The position numbers and the translations under genes are program-made. From NCBI GenBank assembly GCA_012514315.1, contig JAAZAN010000242.1, positions 1 to 45,995 on the forward strand: DNA of 45,995 bases. Reading direction: 5' to 3'. The notes under the pieces are model-generated. The model made no database searches. It was not told the DNA's origin and saw only the letters and a list, made by a program, of their open reading frames with translations. This document shows, piece after piece, positions 16,865-25,104 of this stretch (position 1 is its first letter; each line of letters starts with the position of its first letter). The stretch comes from Chloroflexota bacterium. Its GTDB lineage: Bacteria; Chloroflexota; Anaerolineae; B4-G1.

Positions 16865-19066
16865 TCAGACCCGGTATCTCCTCTCCTGCAGCGCAGGTAG
16901 CAGCGCTCGCTCGTCGTATCGAGGTTCCAGCACTCCGACCAGCGCGGCCAGGCATCGCATCGCCTCCGCCTGTCCCAGGCCGTCCGAGCGCTGAACGACG
17001 ATCCGCGAACTCCGGCGTGGGGCGGCGTCATCGTAGTAGCTGCCCACGGAGATGAGAATCACCGGGACGTCGGCCAGGGCCGCGTCGCGCCGCATCTCCT
17101 GGAGAACTTCGACGCCGTCCATGCCCGGCATCGCCAGGTCCAGTAGCAACAGGTCGGGCTTTTGCAAACGCATCGCCGCGAGGCACTCCGATCCGCTGTA
17201 GGCGCGGCGAACGTTGTAGCGCGTACCGGATGTCTCCAGCATCTGTTCCACCAACTGGCAGAACCCCCGATCATCGTCTGTGATCATGATGTCGTGGACG
17301 CCGTCCAACGCCGCGAGCTTGGACTCAAGTCCGCTCCGCGTGATAGGCTTGGTCAGGAACGCTGACACCTGCAGTCCATCGGTGAGCCACGTCCGGCTGG
17401 GCAGCGAACAGACTATGGTCGGAACCGCATCCAGATCGACGATGTCGCCGTTGGCGCCGTCGGGTGCGTTGATGATGACGGCGTCCGGGTGGTACAGAGC
17501 GACCGCCGCGTGCAGATCATCACAGCTCTCCAACTGAATGGCGTCGTAGCCTTCGATGTATCGCCCGATCAAGCCGACGATCGCTGGATCCGGGTCGACG
17601 ATGAGTATCGACGGGTGCGTATCCGATGGCTGTCTCTCGGCCGGTCTGCCCTCCTCAAGACGGGCAAACACCGTTGGTTCTGGCTCCAGCGGAAGCCTGA
17701 ACGAAAAGCACGATCCGATGCCCTCCTGACTCTCGACCTCGATCCGCCCCCCGTGCGCTTCGACGAACCGCTTGCAGATAGCCAGTCCCAGCCCCGCGCC
17801 ACCGTGTTGTCGATGGAGCGACCGGTCGATCTGGTAGAACTCCTCGAAGACGTGGGGTAGGACGTCGGCGGAGATCCCGATGCCGGTATCGCGCACACTC
17901 ACGACAACCTGGTGGTCCTCGCACCGTGCGGAGAGACACACCTCGCCGACCTCCGTAAAACGCGCTGCATTGCTCAGTAGGTTTAGCGCCACCTGCCGTA
18001 TGCGCGTCCGATCCACGCTGATGGTGGGCAGGTTCTCAGGAATGTCCACCCTCAACGATACCTTTCGCTCGCGGAACAGATCCCGCGCAATTCCCATCGT
18101 TTCGCGCAGAAGAGCCCCGATATCGGTTGATTCCCGCTCGAGCGTGAACCCCACAATCTCGAACCGCGAGAGGTCGAGCACGTCGTTGACCATCCCAAGC
18201 AGATGCTGGCTGCTCCGGTAGATCTGGTACACTGCGCGGCGCAGTTTGGCCGGCCAGGCGACGGCGCCGTATACCTCCGGCGTGAGGTAGATCATCTCAC
18301 TGAAGCCCAGGATGAGATTGAGCGGTGTGCGAAACTCGTGGCTGATGTTGGCCGCGAACTGCTCCTTCATCAGACGCGCTCGCTCCGCTTGTTGCCGCGC
18401 GACGATCAATTCCCGTTGCATTCTCATCAGAATGCCGTTCGTCAGGTCAACCGACTTCAGCGCCCGTCGTAGCTCACCCTGCTGATCCCGCGCCATCTCT
18501 AGCAGGTCATCCGCCCGCCCCTGCATTGTCCAGGCCCACTCCAGAGCTGTATAGAATGTTTGGAGACTCAGCTGAGTCAGAACCACGCCGATGAAGAGCG
18601 CAAGTACGACGCCCGGCAGGGGGTAATCACGCAGGCCGCCGGCGGAGAGGAGTGCTGTCATTCCGATCACTCCAAATGGACTGAGGAGTCCGATCGAACC
18701 GACCAACACGCTACTGCTGAAGCTGAGAAACGCGCCAAGGAAAGGTAGCCAGTTCGATGGGAAGATCAGCATCGCTACGGCCAGGGCTCCAAGTGGACCC
18801 CACGCCAGAGCATGCCGCGCCAGCCCGGGCCGATCGCTCTGCCAAAAAAGGAAACCGATGCCGGCGGCCACCAGCACTCCCAGAGGCAGTGCAGAGATGA
18901 AGTCGAACCGCATGAAAAGGTAGGCGGTTGCCAGTAGACCCGAGACTGTCAACACCATCGCCAGGCGGTACCCAAAGCGCTGGCGCAACTCCGCCAGGTT
19001 CACATCTCCGGTTGCGCTTGTTGAACTCATATCATCTTTCCCTTCCAGTCTCACCGTCGCAGCCAT
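16865..19066 (-). CDS. Membrane hybrid histidine kinase with two receiver modules
   Basis: A 733-residue sensor kinase. Residues about 33-175 hold some six transmembrane helices with almost no periplasmic domain, so it likely senses a membrane signal. The HisKA site is H243 in ISHEFRTPLN. ATPase boxes are NLLSNAARF (N box, about 362), DTGIGI (393) and GGAGLGLAI (422). Two receiver-like modules follow. The first (about 485-590) reads AVIINAPDG where the phosphoacceptor Asp should be, so it looks inactive. The second (about 592-710) has D643 in LLLDLAMPGMDG but lacks the usual Lys near IVVQRSDGL. The start has GGGAG seven bases upstream. It faces the 15603-16847 regulator tail to tail. Confidence 0.9.
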   Translation of the reverse strand: MAATVRLEGKDDMSSTSATGDVNLAELRQRFGYRLAMVLTVSGLLATAYLFMRFDFISALPLGVLVAAGIGFLFWQSDRPGLARHALAWGPLGALAVAMLIFPSNWLPFLGAFLSFSSSVLVGSIGLLSPFGVIGMTALLSAGGLRDYPLPGVVLALFIGVVLTQLSLQTFYTALEWAWTMQGRADDLLEMARDQQGELRRALKSVDLTNGILMRMQRELIVARQQAERARLMKEQFAANISHEFRTPLNLILGFSEMIYLTPEVYGAVAWPAKLRRAVYQIYRSSQHLLGMVNDVLDLSRFEIVGFTLERESTDIGALLRETMGIARDLFRERKVSLRVDIPENLPTISVDRTRIRQVALNLLSNAARFTEVGEVCLSARCEDHQVVVSVRDTGIGISADVLPHVFEEFYQIDRSLHRQHGGAGLGLAICKRFVEAHGGRIEVESQEGIGSCFSFRLPLEPEPTVFARLEEGRPAERQPSDTHPSILIVDPDPAIVGLIGRYIEGYDAIQLESCDDLHAAVALYHPDAVIINAPDGANGDIVDLDAVPTIVCSLPSRTWLTDGLQVSAFLTKPITRSGLESKLAALDGVHDIMITDDDRGFCQLVEQMLETSGTRYNVRRAYSGSECLAAMRLQKPDLLLLDLAMPGMDGVEVLQEMRRDAALADVPVILISVGSYYDDAAPRRSSRIVVQRSDGLGQAEAMRCLAALVGVLEPRYDERALLPALQERRYRV

Positions 19067-19560
19067 ACCATCTCTCCCGTTCTACCACTTGCTCATGGGC
19101 TGTCGGCGCAGAGTCCCGTTCCTCGGTTTCGCGGAGAGATGATGATTCGCTGACGTCGATCCGCTGCACACGGTGAGTCGACATACTTGGTCTCAGGTGT
19201 TCTGGGGTGTCCGAGCGCCGTGCAGCAACCTGCACGGCGCTGTGGGCTGTCCGAAGCAGGATATCTTCCCAGTCGGATCCACCTGCATTCTCCAACAGAT
19301 GATTCGCTCTCTGTCATTCTCTGATTCCATGGAAGTACTCGGTCGTTGCTGCGAGCCCAAAATACCCCCGCTTGCTTTGGTGTGCAAGTCAGTCGATCAT
19401 CCTGCACTTCAGTCGACAGCTACCGGCAGAGCCCTGATCTCGTCGATTCACGACCCTCCACCAGAGGCTATCCCCTGGGGTCTATGAATGGTCTGCAGGG
19501 ACACCGGATGTGGATTCGAGCCCGATAACGAGTGACCGGCACGGGTGCGGCGGCCTGGGT
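19067..19560. other. Non-coding stretch with no convincing gene
   Basis: About 490 bases upstream of the kinase gene. Open frames on both strands here are short, rich in Cys, Arg and Trp, and match nothing I know. The only clear structure is the hairpin at 19214-19241. The right end grades into an acyltransferase remnant, so part of the region may be decayed coding sequence. Confidence 0.5.
19214..19241. other. Perfect 12-base-pair hairpin with a 4-base loop
   Basis: Arms AGCGCCGTGCAG and CTGCACGGCGCT enclose CAAC. No T tract follows on either strand, so it is not a typical intrinsic terminator. On the minus strand it would lie about 150 bases before the kinase start, or 400 bases after the HD-CHAD gene stop. 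A transcript-end stabiliser or protein-binding palindrome are both possible. Confidence 0.6.
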
Positions 19561-19650
19561 GGCATGGGTGCGGTCGTCGTCAAGGACATCGAACCTGGCA
19601 GTGTCGTGGTTGGCAACCCGGCGCGAAGATTGCGGAGTGTCGCCCCGTGA
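19561..19650 (+). pseudogene. C-terminal remnant of a NeuD-like hexapeptide acyltransferase
   Basis: Thirty codons ending at TGA 19648-19650 read GMGAVVVKDIEPG, then SVVVGNPARRLR. This is the diagnostic end of left-handed beta-helix sugar O/N-acetyltransferases (final coil GAVVxKDxxPGSVVVGNPA). No start codon, ribosome site or hexapeptide coils exist upstream in frame; an in-frame stop lies near 19435. It is best read as the surviving tail of a deleted gene, ending three bases before the convergent HD-CHAD gene stop. Confidence 0.75.
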
Positions 19651-19653
19651 TTC

Positions 19654-21585
19654 CTATAGCGCCGCGACCGCTAACGCCAGACTCCGACGTAGCTCTGCGC
19701 GGTTGAAGTTGAGCCACACACCGGGAAACGACGCGACCCAGCCGTGCAACTCGGTCTGGGTGGTGAGAAGGTACTGCACCACGCCACTGATATCGACCCG
19801 GTCCCGTCGTTCCGACCGACTCCACTGTCCCAGAAACTCGATCAGTAGGCTGCATGCCACATCGGCGTCATTCAAATCGCCCAGGTGATCCTGAACGGCC
19901 ACTACCTCCTTGACCACCGCCCCGACTTCTGGACCCAGTACATCGCGGAAGAACTCCAACGTATACCGCAGGCGCTTGAAGTCGACCCGCAGCGCGTGGA
20001 GAATGTCAAGCGGGGCATCATCAAGCAACGGTTCGTAGCTCCGTACCACTTCGTAGCGTCGGTAGACCAGCGTGGGGACGACCTGGTACACCTGATTGGC
20101 GGCCGGGCGTCCCGCGGGTCGGACAAGGGCGCCCGCGCCAGGCGTGGTCACGAAGGCGCCGAACTCCTCGACGAAGCGGCGGTAGACCTTGCCGTCTAGA
20201 GTCTCGATCATCCGCTCCCGTGCGGTCTCTCGCTGGCTCCGCCAGGCGTCAAGCAGTGAATCCAGATTGATGTCTTGGTTGTCGGGGATGTCCTTCAGGT
20301 AGCGCTGAGCCTTCTCCATAAAGACGTCGAGGTCACGGACGCGCCCAAGCGCCCGACCAATCCGTCGCAGGCGTTTGACAAACGGCTGCAGGACCTTGGG
20401 ATCGAAGTACGGTGCGAATACGTCGAAGGCCGACCGCATACGGCGGGTCGCAACGCGCATGTCGTGCAACTCCTCGATATCCGTGCCCAGTCGAGTCCCT
20501 GCTTCGTGTTCCAGCATTCGCGCAAAGTGGAGGCGCAGCACCTTCCGGCCGGCTTCACTCATCGCGTCGTCGGGCTGGATGTCCGTGCCTATTGCCAGGA
20601 TCGTTGCCCACACAGCCTCTTGGTCGCCGGTCTGCGTGGCCGGAGGGGCGATAGGATCTACGGGCACGAAATCGAGTTGAGACTCAAACAGATGGCTCCA
20701 CAGATCGGCCTTCCGCTGAGCACGTGCTGCATCATCCATTGCGGAGGGGCCGGTGACCGGCAGGGCGATCCTGGGACCGGGCGCTTCGATCTGCGTCCTG
20801 TCGACTGCCAGAGAGGATGTCTGGCTCAGCGAATCATCCAACCCGTCGGCCACCCGAATGATGGCGGCCAGGGCCAATGTCACAGCGCGCGCCTCTTCCG
20901 GTAGAGCGAGGAATGACGGCTCTTGCGACAAGCGCCTGGATCGGAAGCGCTTCCGATGAAGCGCAGTGATGCATGCTACGATCTGCTGCTCCTGCTCAGT
21001 CAGGTCCGTGATTCGGTGCTGCAGGACGAGGTCGCGCCCGGCGGTGTGGTGTTGTTTCGGATAGAACGTAAGCCCCACATCGTGCAGCAGCGCACTGGTT
21101 TCCAGGAGGCCGCGTTGTTCTGGCGGGATGCGATGGATCCTCTGGGTGATATCGAACAATGTGGTGGCCGTACGTGCTACGTGCTGCGCGTGGTCCAGGT
21201 TGACGGCGTACCGCTCGCACATTTCCGCGACCGTTATCTCGACGTTGGGTACTCCGGCGGAGAGTACGAACTCCTCAGGACGGTCGCCCTCCAACTCGTC
21301 GCGGGCCAGGCCCTCTTCTGGCCCAACGGGCCGTGATGTGCTTCCTCCCGGTCCGATCGCTGCGACGACCTTGGTTGGGAATACATCCAGCCTCCGCTCC
21401 CGAAATGCGCTGACCCAGTGTCTCACCTGGCGGTCTGACAGTGACACCTGCGTACCGATCTCTCTGGAGTTGACTCCCTGATCTGCGAGCAGAAGGAGGC
21501 GGGCGCGACGTGCGTGCATCGGCTTGCCCGAACGGGAGATCTGTTCGAGGATATCGACCTCATCGGCCGTCAGCAAGTTGGACAT
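19654..21585 (-). CDS. HTH - HD phosphohydrolase - CHAD fusion protein
   Basis: A 643-residue three-part protein. Residues 1-70 form a transposase-type helix-turn-helix (NSREIGTQVSLSDRQVRHW). Residues about 115-310 resemble the HD domain found at the C-terminus of Ppx/GppA phosphatases, with LLHDVG (H168, D169), HH at 179-180 and RVADGLDD. Residues about 340-640 form a CHAD domain with its doubled basic-helix signature, ELHDMRVATRRMRSAF (H374) and ILHALRVDFKRLRY. CHAD domains bind polyphosphate and usually accompany CYTH triphosphatases. The gene follows the CYTH gene by three bases. It probably senses or handles polyphosphate or a related nucleotide (inference). Confidence 0.88.
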   Translation of the reverse strand: MSNLLTADEVDILEQISRSGKPMHARRARLLLLADQGVNSREIGTQVSLSDRQVRHWVSAFRERRLDVFPTKVVAAIGPGGSTSRPVGPEEGLARDELEGDRPEEFVLSAGVPNVEITVAEMCERYAVNLDHAQHVARTATTLFDITQRIHRIPPEQRGLLETSALLHDVGLTFYPKQHHTAGRDLVLQHRITDLTEQEQQIVACITALHRKRFRSRRLSQEPSFLALPEEARAVTLALAAIIRVADGLDDSLSQTSSLAVDRTQIEAPGPRIALPVTGPSAMDDAARAQRKADLWSHLFESQLDFVPVDPIAPPATQTGDQEAVWATILAIGTDIQPDDAMSEAGRKVLRLHFARMLEHEAGTRLGTDIEELHDMRVATRRMRSAFDVFAPYFDPKVLQPFVKRLRRIGRALGRVRDLDVFMEKAQRYLKDIPDNQDINLDSLLDAWRSQRETARERMIETLDGKVYRRFVEEFGAFVTTPGAGALVRPAGRPAANQVYQVVPTLVYRRYEVVRSYEPLLDDAPLDILHALRVDFKRLRYTLEFFRDVLGPEVGAVVKEVVAVQDHLGDLNDADVACSLLIEFLGQWSRSERRDRVDISGVVQYLLTTQTELHGWVASFPGVWLNFNRAELRRSLALAVAAL

Positions 21586-21588
21586 CGC

Positions 21589-22209
21589 CTATCCACCTTC
21601 TGCCAGGATGGCTAACCCGTGCTCGAACTTGGAGAGTCGCTGGGGTTCCAGGTGCCAGTCCTGCTGTAGGACGCCCACGAGCCCGGATAGGTGCTGCATC
21701 GAACCGCCGGGCAGGAGCTCCGCCTCAAGCTCAAGGACGTCCCTCACTCGATGGGGAGTGATGAAATGGACCGCGTCGATGCTGATCTCGACCGCTGGAT
21801 GGGAGCCATCGTGTGCCACCCGAACGTGGCGCTTCTGTCTGACCGTGAACAGCTCGGTCAGCGGCCTGTCGCCGCCCAGGCTCAACGCGAGATCACGGGC
21901 CTCACTGTCGGGCCATTCTTCCGGCGTCTCCCTCGCTGTTAGTGCCACCTGAAGCTCGCGCCGGGAATGTACAGCGCCATCGGCGATCCCCAGGCTCTTC
22001 AACGTGGCGACTCGCTTACTTCCCTGATGCCGGATCCGGCAGGCGTAACCGGCCCGAAGAAAGTCACGGGCGGCTGTATCGCGATAGGAGTCCGACACCT
22101 GCACGATCGTCGCCTTGGCGAGTTGGAGCCCGCCCAACTCCCCACAGTCGATCAGCCTCTGAAAGACTGCCTGATCGGTGACGGTGAACTTCGCCTCAAT
22201 CTCCAGCAT
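21589..22209 (-). CDS. CYTH-domain protein (triphosphate tunnel metalloenzyme)
   Basis: A protein of 206 residues beginning MLEIEAKFTV, which carries the ExExK signature (E3, E5, K7) that binds metal and triphosphate in CYTH enzymes. Further tunnel-type strands include YACRIRHQG, RVATLKS, VEISID, LELEAEL, and the terminal SKFEHGL motif. The family hydrolyses inorganic triphosphate, thiamine triphosphate or makes cAMP. The ATG at 22209 is preferred because the signature starts there; ATG at 22224 is possible. CYTH and CHAD are fused in many bacteria but are separate adjacent genes here. Confidence 0.9.
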   Translation of the reverse strand: MLEIEAKFTVTDQAVFQRLIDCGELGGLQLAKATIVQVSDSYRDTAARDFLRAGYACRIRHQGSKRVATLKSLGIADGAVHSRRELQVALTARETPEEWPDSEARDLALSLGGDRPLTELFTVRQKRHVRVAHDGSHPAVEISIDAVHFITPHRVRDVLELEAELLPGGSMQHLSGLVGVLQQDWHLEPQRLSKFEHGLAILAEGG

Positions 22210-22224
22210 ACACGTCTCATCCAA

Positions 22225-22332
22225 TCAGAACCTATTCTCTGGTGTGGAGATGCCCCATGCGCTCGAACTCTGCCATCCACCGTAAGCGCTGCAGTCGCAG
22301 CCTGACAGCCGCGGGGTCAGCAGCCGTGGCGA
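22225..22332 (-). other. Gap with a coding-like open frame after the kinase stop
   Basis: In the -1 frame relative to the end of the upstream kinase gene, an open frame passes through its stop and continues for 33 codons (ADPAAVRLRLQRLRWMAEF...) to a TAG at about 22233. Third positions are GC-rich, like real genes here. No ATG, GTG or TTG precedes the main part, and no shift-prone heptamer in the right phase was seen. It may be a remnant of a longer C-terminus. Confidence 0.3.
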
Positions 22333-23088
22333 TTATGTCTTGCGTTTCCCGCCAGAATCCTTGCTGATAGCCTTCTCCGCTCCAGCCACCTTCGTGGATT
22401 TCATGTCTTTGATCACCTCGCGAATCTCGGAGCGCAGCCGCCGGAACATCGCGTGGATACTGTCGTTCGCATCAATGCGGACGAATCCGAACTCGTCGCT
22501 CATCGCGTCAAACTCGGCCAGAAGGCGCGTCTGATACTCTATGTAGCTGTCGTAGTAATCCCTGCCCGGCAGGAAGTCCAGGCCGGACTCCCAGTAATCG
22601 AAGCCGCGTGCATTCAGGACGCGCGGGATCAGGTTCTGTAGTTCGGCATGCAGATAGAAGACCGCGTCTGGAACCAACGCGAACCCGAATACGTTGCGGA
22701 GCCACGTCCGGTCAACTCCCCGCACCTGTGCCCGGGCGATGATTGAGTAGATGTAGCGATCGGTCAGGACGACGAAGCCCGCGCCCAGAGCTGGGATGAT
22801 TTCGTTCTCCAGACGATCCACGAAATCCGTCGCGTAGAAGAGGTTCATAGTCGTATCGCCGAGAGTGTGCCCTTGCATCGCCTGCTTGATGGCCTTGCCG
22901 GCCATCTTGCCACGTTTCAGTCCTGTGGCGGCAACGGCATATCCTTCGGATTCCAGCCACTCGCGGAGAAGCGCGATCTGTGTTGACCGCCCCACGCCGT
23001 CGGTGCCTTCCAGGACGATCAATTTACCAGGCAATTTCTTCCTTGCGAAATCGGGTAATCCGTGCCCATAGAATGCAATCCTCTTCAT
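22333..23088 (-). CDS. Thymidylate-kinase-like P-loop protein with altered Walker A
   Basis: A 251-residue P-loop protein of the thymidylate kinase superfamily. The Walker A motif is GTDGVGRST (residues 28-36), so the invariant Lys is replaced by Arg (R34). The DRY motif is present (D110 in LTDRYIYS). It is about 40 residues longer than normal Tmk (roughly 205-215), with a Lys-rich tail. The ATG at 23088 overlaps the upstream stop by four bases (ATGA) and has AGGAG seven bases before it. It is the second gene of a four-gene operon with a Tmk-like paralog, CYTH and HTH-HD-CHAD. A housekeeping dTMP kinase role is doubtful. Confidence 0.85.
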   Translation of the reverse strand: MKRIAFYGHGLPDFARKKLPGKLIVLEGTDGVGRSTQIALLREWLESEGYAVAATGLKRGKMAGKAIKQAMQGHTLGDTTMNLFYATDFVDRLENEIIPALGAGFVVLTDRYIYSIIARAQVRGVDRTWLRNVFGFALVPDAVFYLHAELQNLIPRVLNARGFDYWESGLDFLPGRDYYDSYIEYQTRLLAEFDAMSDEFGFVRIDANDSIHAMFRRLRSEIREVIKDMKSTKVAGAEKAISKDSGGKRKT

Positions 23089-23846
23089 GGCTGGTCTCCT
23101 GCCGGGATGATCTCCTCCAGATAGCGGCCTTGCAGCGACTCGGCTGCCAGGACATCGCGCCATCCTCGGGGTTCGACACGGAGTGCATTCTCCAGATGCG
23201 GTTCCACGATCTCGCGCATCTGCTGCTGTTGTTCGAGCAATGGCAGCGTCGCATCGATGACGGTCAGCTCGAACTCATCGATCATCCTCTCGTATTCGGA
23301 CAGAATGTTGCCCTGAAATAGCTTGTAGCTCTCGAAGGGATCGTCGCTCAGCCCGAGATCGAGTCCGGCCTCGTAGTACTTGAGTGATGGACGGCCCCGC
23401 ATGATGCGATTCAGCGATTCCTCCATCGGCACGCGGAAGTAGAAGGCGACTGTAGGGTGGATGGCGAATGAGTAGACTTCCCGTACCCAGTTCGGATGAA
23501 CGCCGCGCGCTACGTCGCGGCCGAAGGCCGTGTAGATATACCGGTCGGCCAGTACGATGGCGCCTGCTTTCAGGGCGGGCAGCATCTGCCGCTCCATCCG
23601 GTCTGCAAGATCTGCAGCGTGAATGAGGCTGAAAGAGGTGGGGCTTAGCAGGTGTTTCTTCTTTCCGCGTCGCGTTGTGTCTCGCACAAGTGGAGAGGAG
23701 TTCCACTCACTGAACGCCACGCAGTAGTTCTGCCCGATCAGCCACTTCCGAAGCATATCCAGTTGAGTGCTCTTGCCTGAGCCGTCGATGCCCTCGACGA
23801 TGAACAACTTGCCCGGTAGCACACGGTTGTCAGGGAGAGTGGCCAT
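23085..23846 (-). CDS. Thymidylate-kinase-like P-loop protein with intact Walker A
   Basis: A 253-residue paralog of the following gene. Walker A is GIDGSGKST (residues 19-27, K25), and the DRY motif is DRYIYTAFGRD (D101). The YxxS/AYQ pattern of typical dTMP kinases is not clear, and the substrate region differs (SLKYYEAGLDLGLSDDPFESY). The start has AAGGAG eight bases upstream. It is first in the operon, behind a good promoter at 24007-24035. It could phosphorylate a nucleotide, or use or make a polyphosphate chain, with its Lys-to-Arg paralog as a regulatory partner (inference). Confidence 0.87.
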   Translation of the reverse strand: MATLPDNRVLPGKLFIVEGIDGSGKSTQLDMLRKWLIGQNYCVAFSEWNSSPLVRDTTRRGKKKHLLSPTSFSLIHAADLADRMERQMLPALKAGAIVLADRYIYTAFGRDVARGVHPNWVREVYSFAIHPTVAFYFRVPMEESLNRIMRGRPSLKYYEAGLDLGLSDDPFESYKLFQGNILSEYERMIDEFELTVIDATLPLLEQQQQMREIVEPHLENALRVEPRGWRDVLAAESLQGRYLEEIIPAGDQP

Positions 23847-23954
23847 CCCGATGTCTCCTTACCATCTGGACTATATGGCTGCGGGACACCGGACGAATCA
23901 TCCTGCAGTCCATTTCCCAGCACGGACTCCTGGGATACCAGTCTCTGGAAGCCA

Positions 23955-23971
23955 CTGCGCAGCGGCTGCGC
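23955..23971. other. Small perfect hairpin in the kinase operon leader
   Basis: TGCGCAG-CGG-CTGCGCA forms a seven-base-pair stem with a three-base loop. It lies in the predicted 150-base leader between the promoter at 24007-24035 and the first kinase gene. It could be an operator or an RNA stem. Confidence 0.4.
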
Positions 23972-24006
23972 ACTCGCAGTCACCGCACACTGACCCATTG
24001 CTGAGC

Positions 24007-24035
24007 ATTGTACTACATCTACAACCCGGATGCAA
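24007..24035 (-). promoter_or_regulatory. Sigma70-type promoter of the kinase/CYTH/CHAD operon
   Basis: On the minus strand, TTGCAT (24035-24030), a 17-base spacer and TACAAT (24012-24007). Both hexamers are close to consensus. Transcription would start near 24000, leaving a leader of about 150 bases before the first kinase gene. Confidence 0.65.
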
Positions 24036-24072
24036 TGGCAATTGAGGGGAGAGGGTTCGACAGATGAAATCT

Positions 24073-25104
24073 CTAGGACGGCTCTTGCGGGCTGTCGGCC
24101 AGTTGCCGCGGCTCCGCGGCGACTCGCCGCAGCGCGCCGCGTCGATGCTGCGCCTGATGCGCGCGGTCACTGAGTCGAAGCAGAACCACGCCAAAGAGCG
24201 TCATGCCGCCTCCGATCAGCGCGATAGCTGCCAGTTGTTCGCCCAGGAACAACATGGCCAATATGGCCGTCAGGATGGGCTCGAGTGTCGCGATCAGATT
24301 GGCTGTTGCGGCGGGAAGATGGGTCAGACTGACTGTGTACAATCCGTATCCGCCGATCGTGGGACCGATGGAGAGCAGGATGATGATTCCCCAGCCCAGG
24401 ACGACTTCGCGCCAGGCCGCGCCGCCCTCTCTCAGTGGATGCGAAAGCCACAGAATGGTATCTGGACGTTGCACCAGCAATAGGAAGAGACTGCCGAACG
24501 CAAATGTGTACAAGGTTGCTGTCCACGGATTCGTTCCGCGCTTTGACGAGAACTTGCCCATAATGCTGTAGGCCGCAAACCCCACGCCGCTCAACAAACC
24601 GATGACGATGCCCGTGGGGTTGAGCTGCCAAACCTTCGGATCATATGCGCCGGATACGAGCACACATCCGCCAATGCTCAGGAACACTGCGCCGACTTTG
24701 AGGGCATCCAGACGCTCACCCCACCATCGCCAGCCAGCCAGTGCAGTGAAGGCCGGCGAACTATATGCCAGCACGGTGGACACAGCTGCCCCGTTTAGTT
24801 TCACTGAGGCGGTCCACAGTGCGTTGAATGTGGCCAGGAGCAGGCCATAGACCGCGAAGAAAGCGATGTTCTGACGTCCCAGGTGCAGAAGCGGACGTGC
24901 CAGTACCGCGATCACACCGAATAGCGTGGCCGTCACGATGAGATCGCGCCAGAACGCGAGCACCAGGGGCGGCATCTGAAATCGTGTAGTCAGATACCCG
25001 ATGAATATCGCTGTGCTCGACCAAATGACTGTGGCGGTGACTGCAATCAGGTAACCCCGTGTGGAACCGGGAACCGCATCGAGATGTTGTGGCGCGTCAG
25101 TCAA
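24073..25104 (-). CDS. EamA/DMT-superfamily transporter
   Basis: A 343-residue inner-membrane protein with about ten helices in two EamA repeats. Repeat signatures are TATVIWSSTAIFIGYL and the second-half GLLSGVGFAAYSIMGKF, with LIATLEPILTAILAMLFLGEQ near the end. The family exports amino acids, nucleosides or other metabolites. The start is read as TTG at 25104: GGAGG lies nine bases upstream and it overlaps the moeA stop, giving coupling. It is the last gene of the molybdenum cofactor operon, but a role in that pathway is not shown. The C-terminal tail is basic and Arg-rich. Confidence 0.85.
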   Translation of the reverse strand: MTDAPQHLDAVPGSTRGYLIAVTATVIWSSTAIFIGYLTTRFQMPPLVLAFWRDLIVTATLFGVIAVLARPLLHLGRQNIAFFAVYGLLLATFNALWTASVKLNGAAVSTVLAYSSPAFTALAGWRWWGERLDALKVGAVFLSIGGCVLVSGAYDPKVWQLNPTGIVIGLLSGVGFAAYSIMGKFSSKRGTNPWTATLYTFAFGSLFLLLVQRPDTILWLSHPLREGGAAWREVVLGWGIIILLSIGPTIGGYGLYTVSLTHLPAATANLIATLEPILTAILAMLFLGEQLAAIALIGGGMTLFGVVLLRLSDRAHQAQHRRGALRRVAAEPRQLADSPQEPS

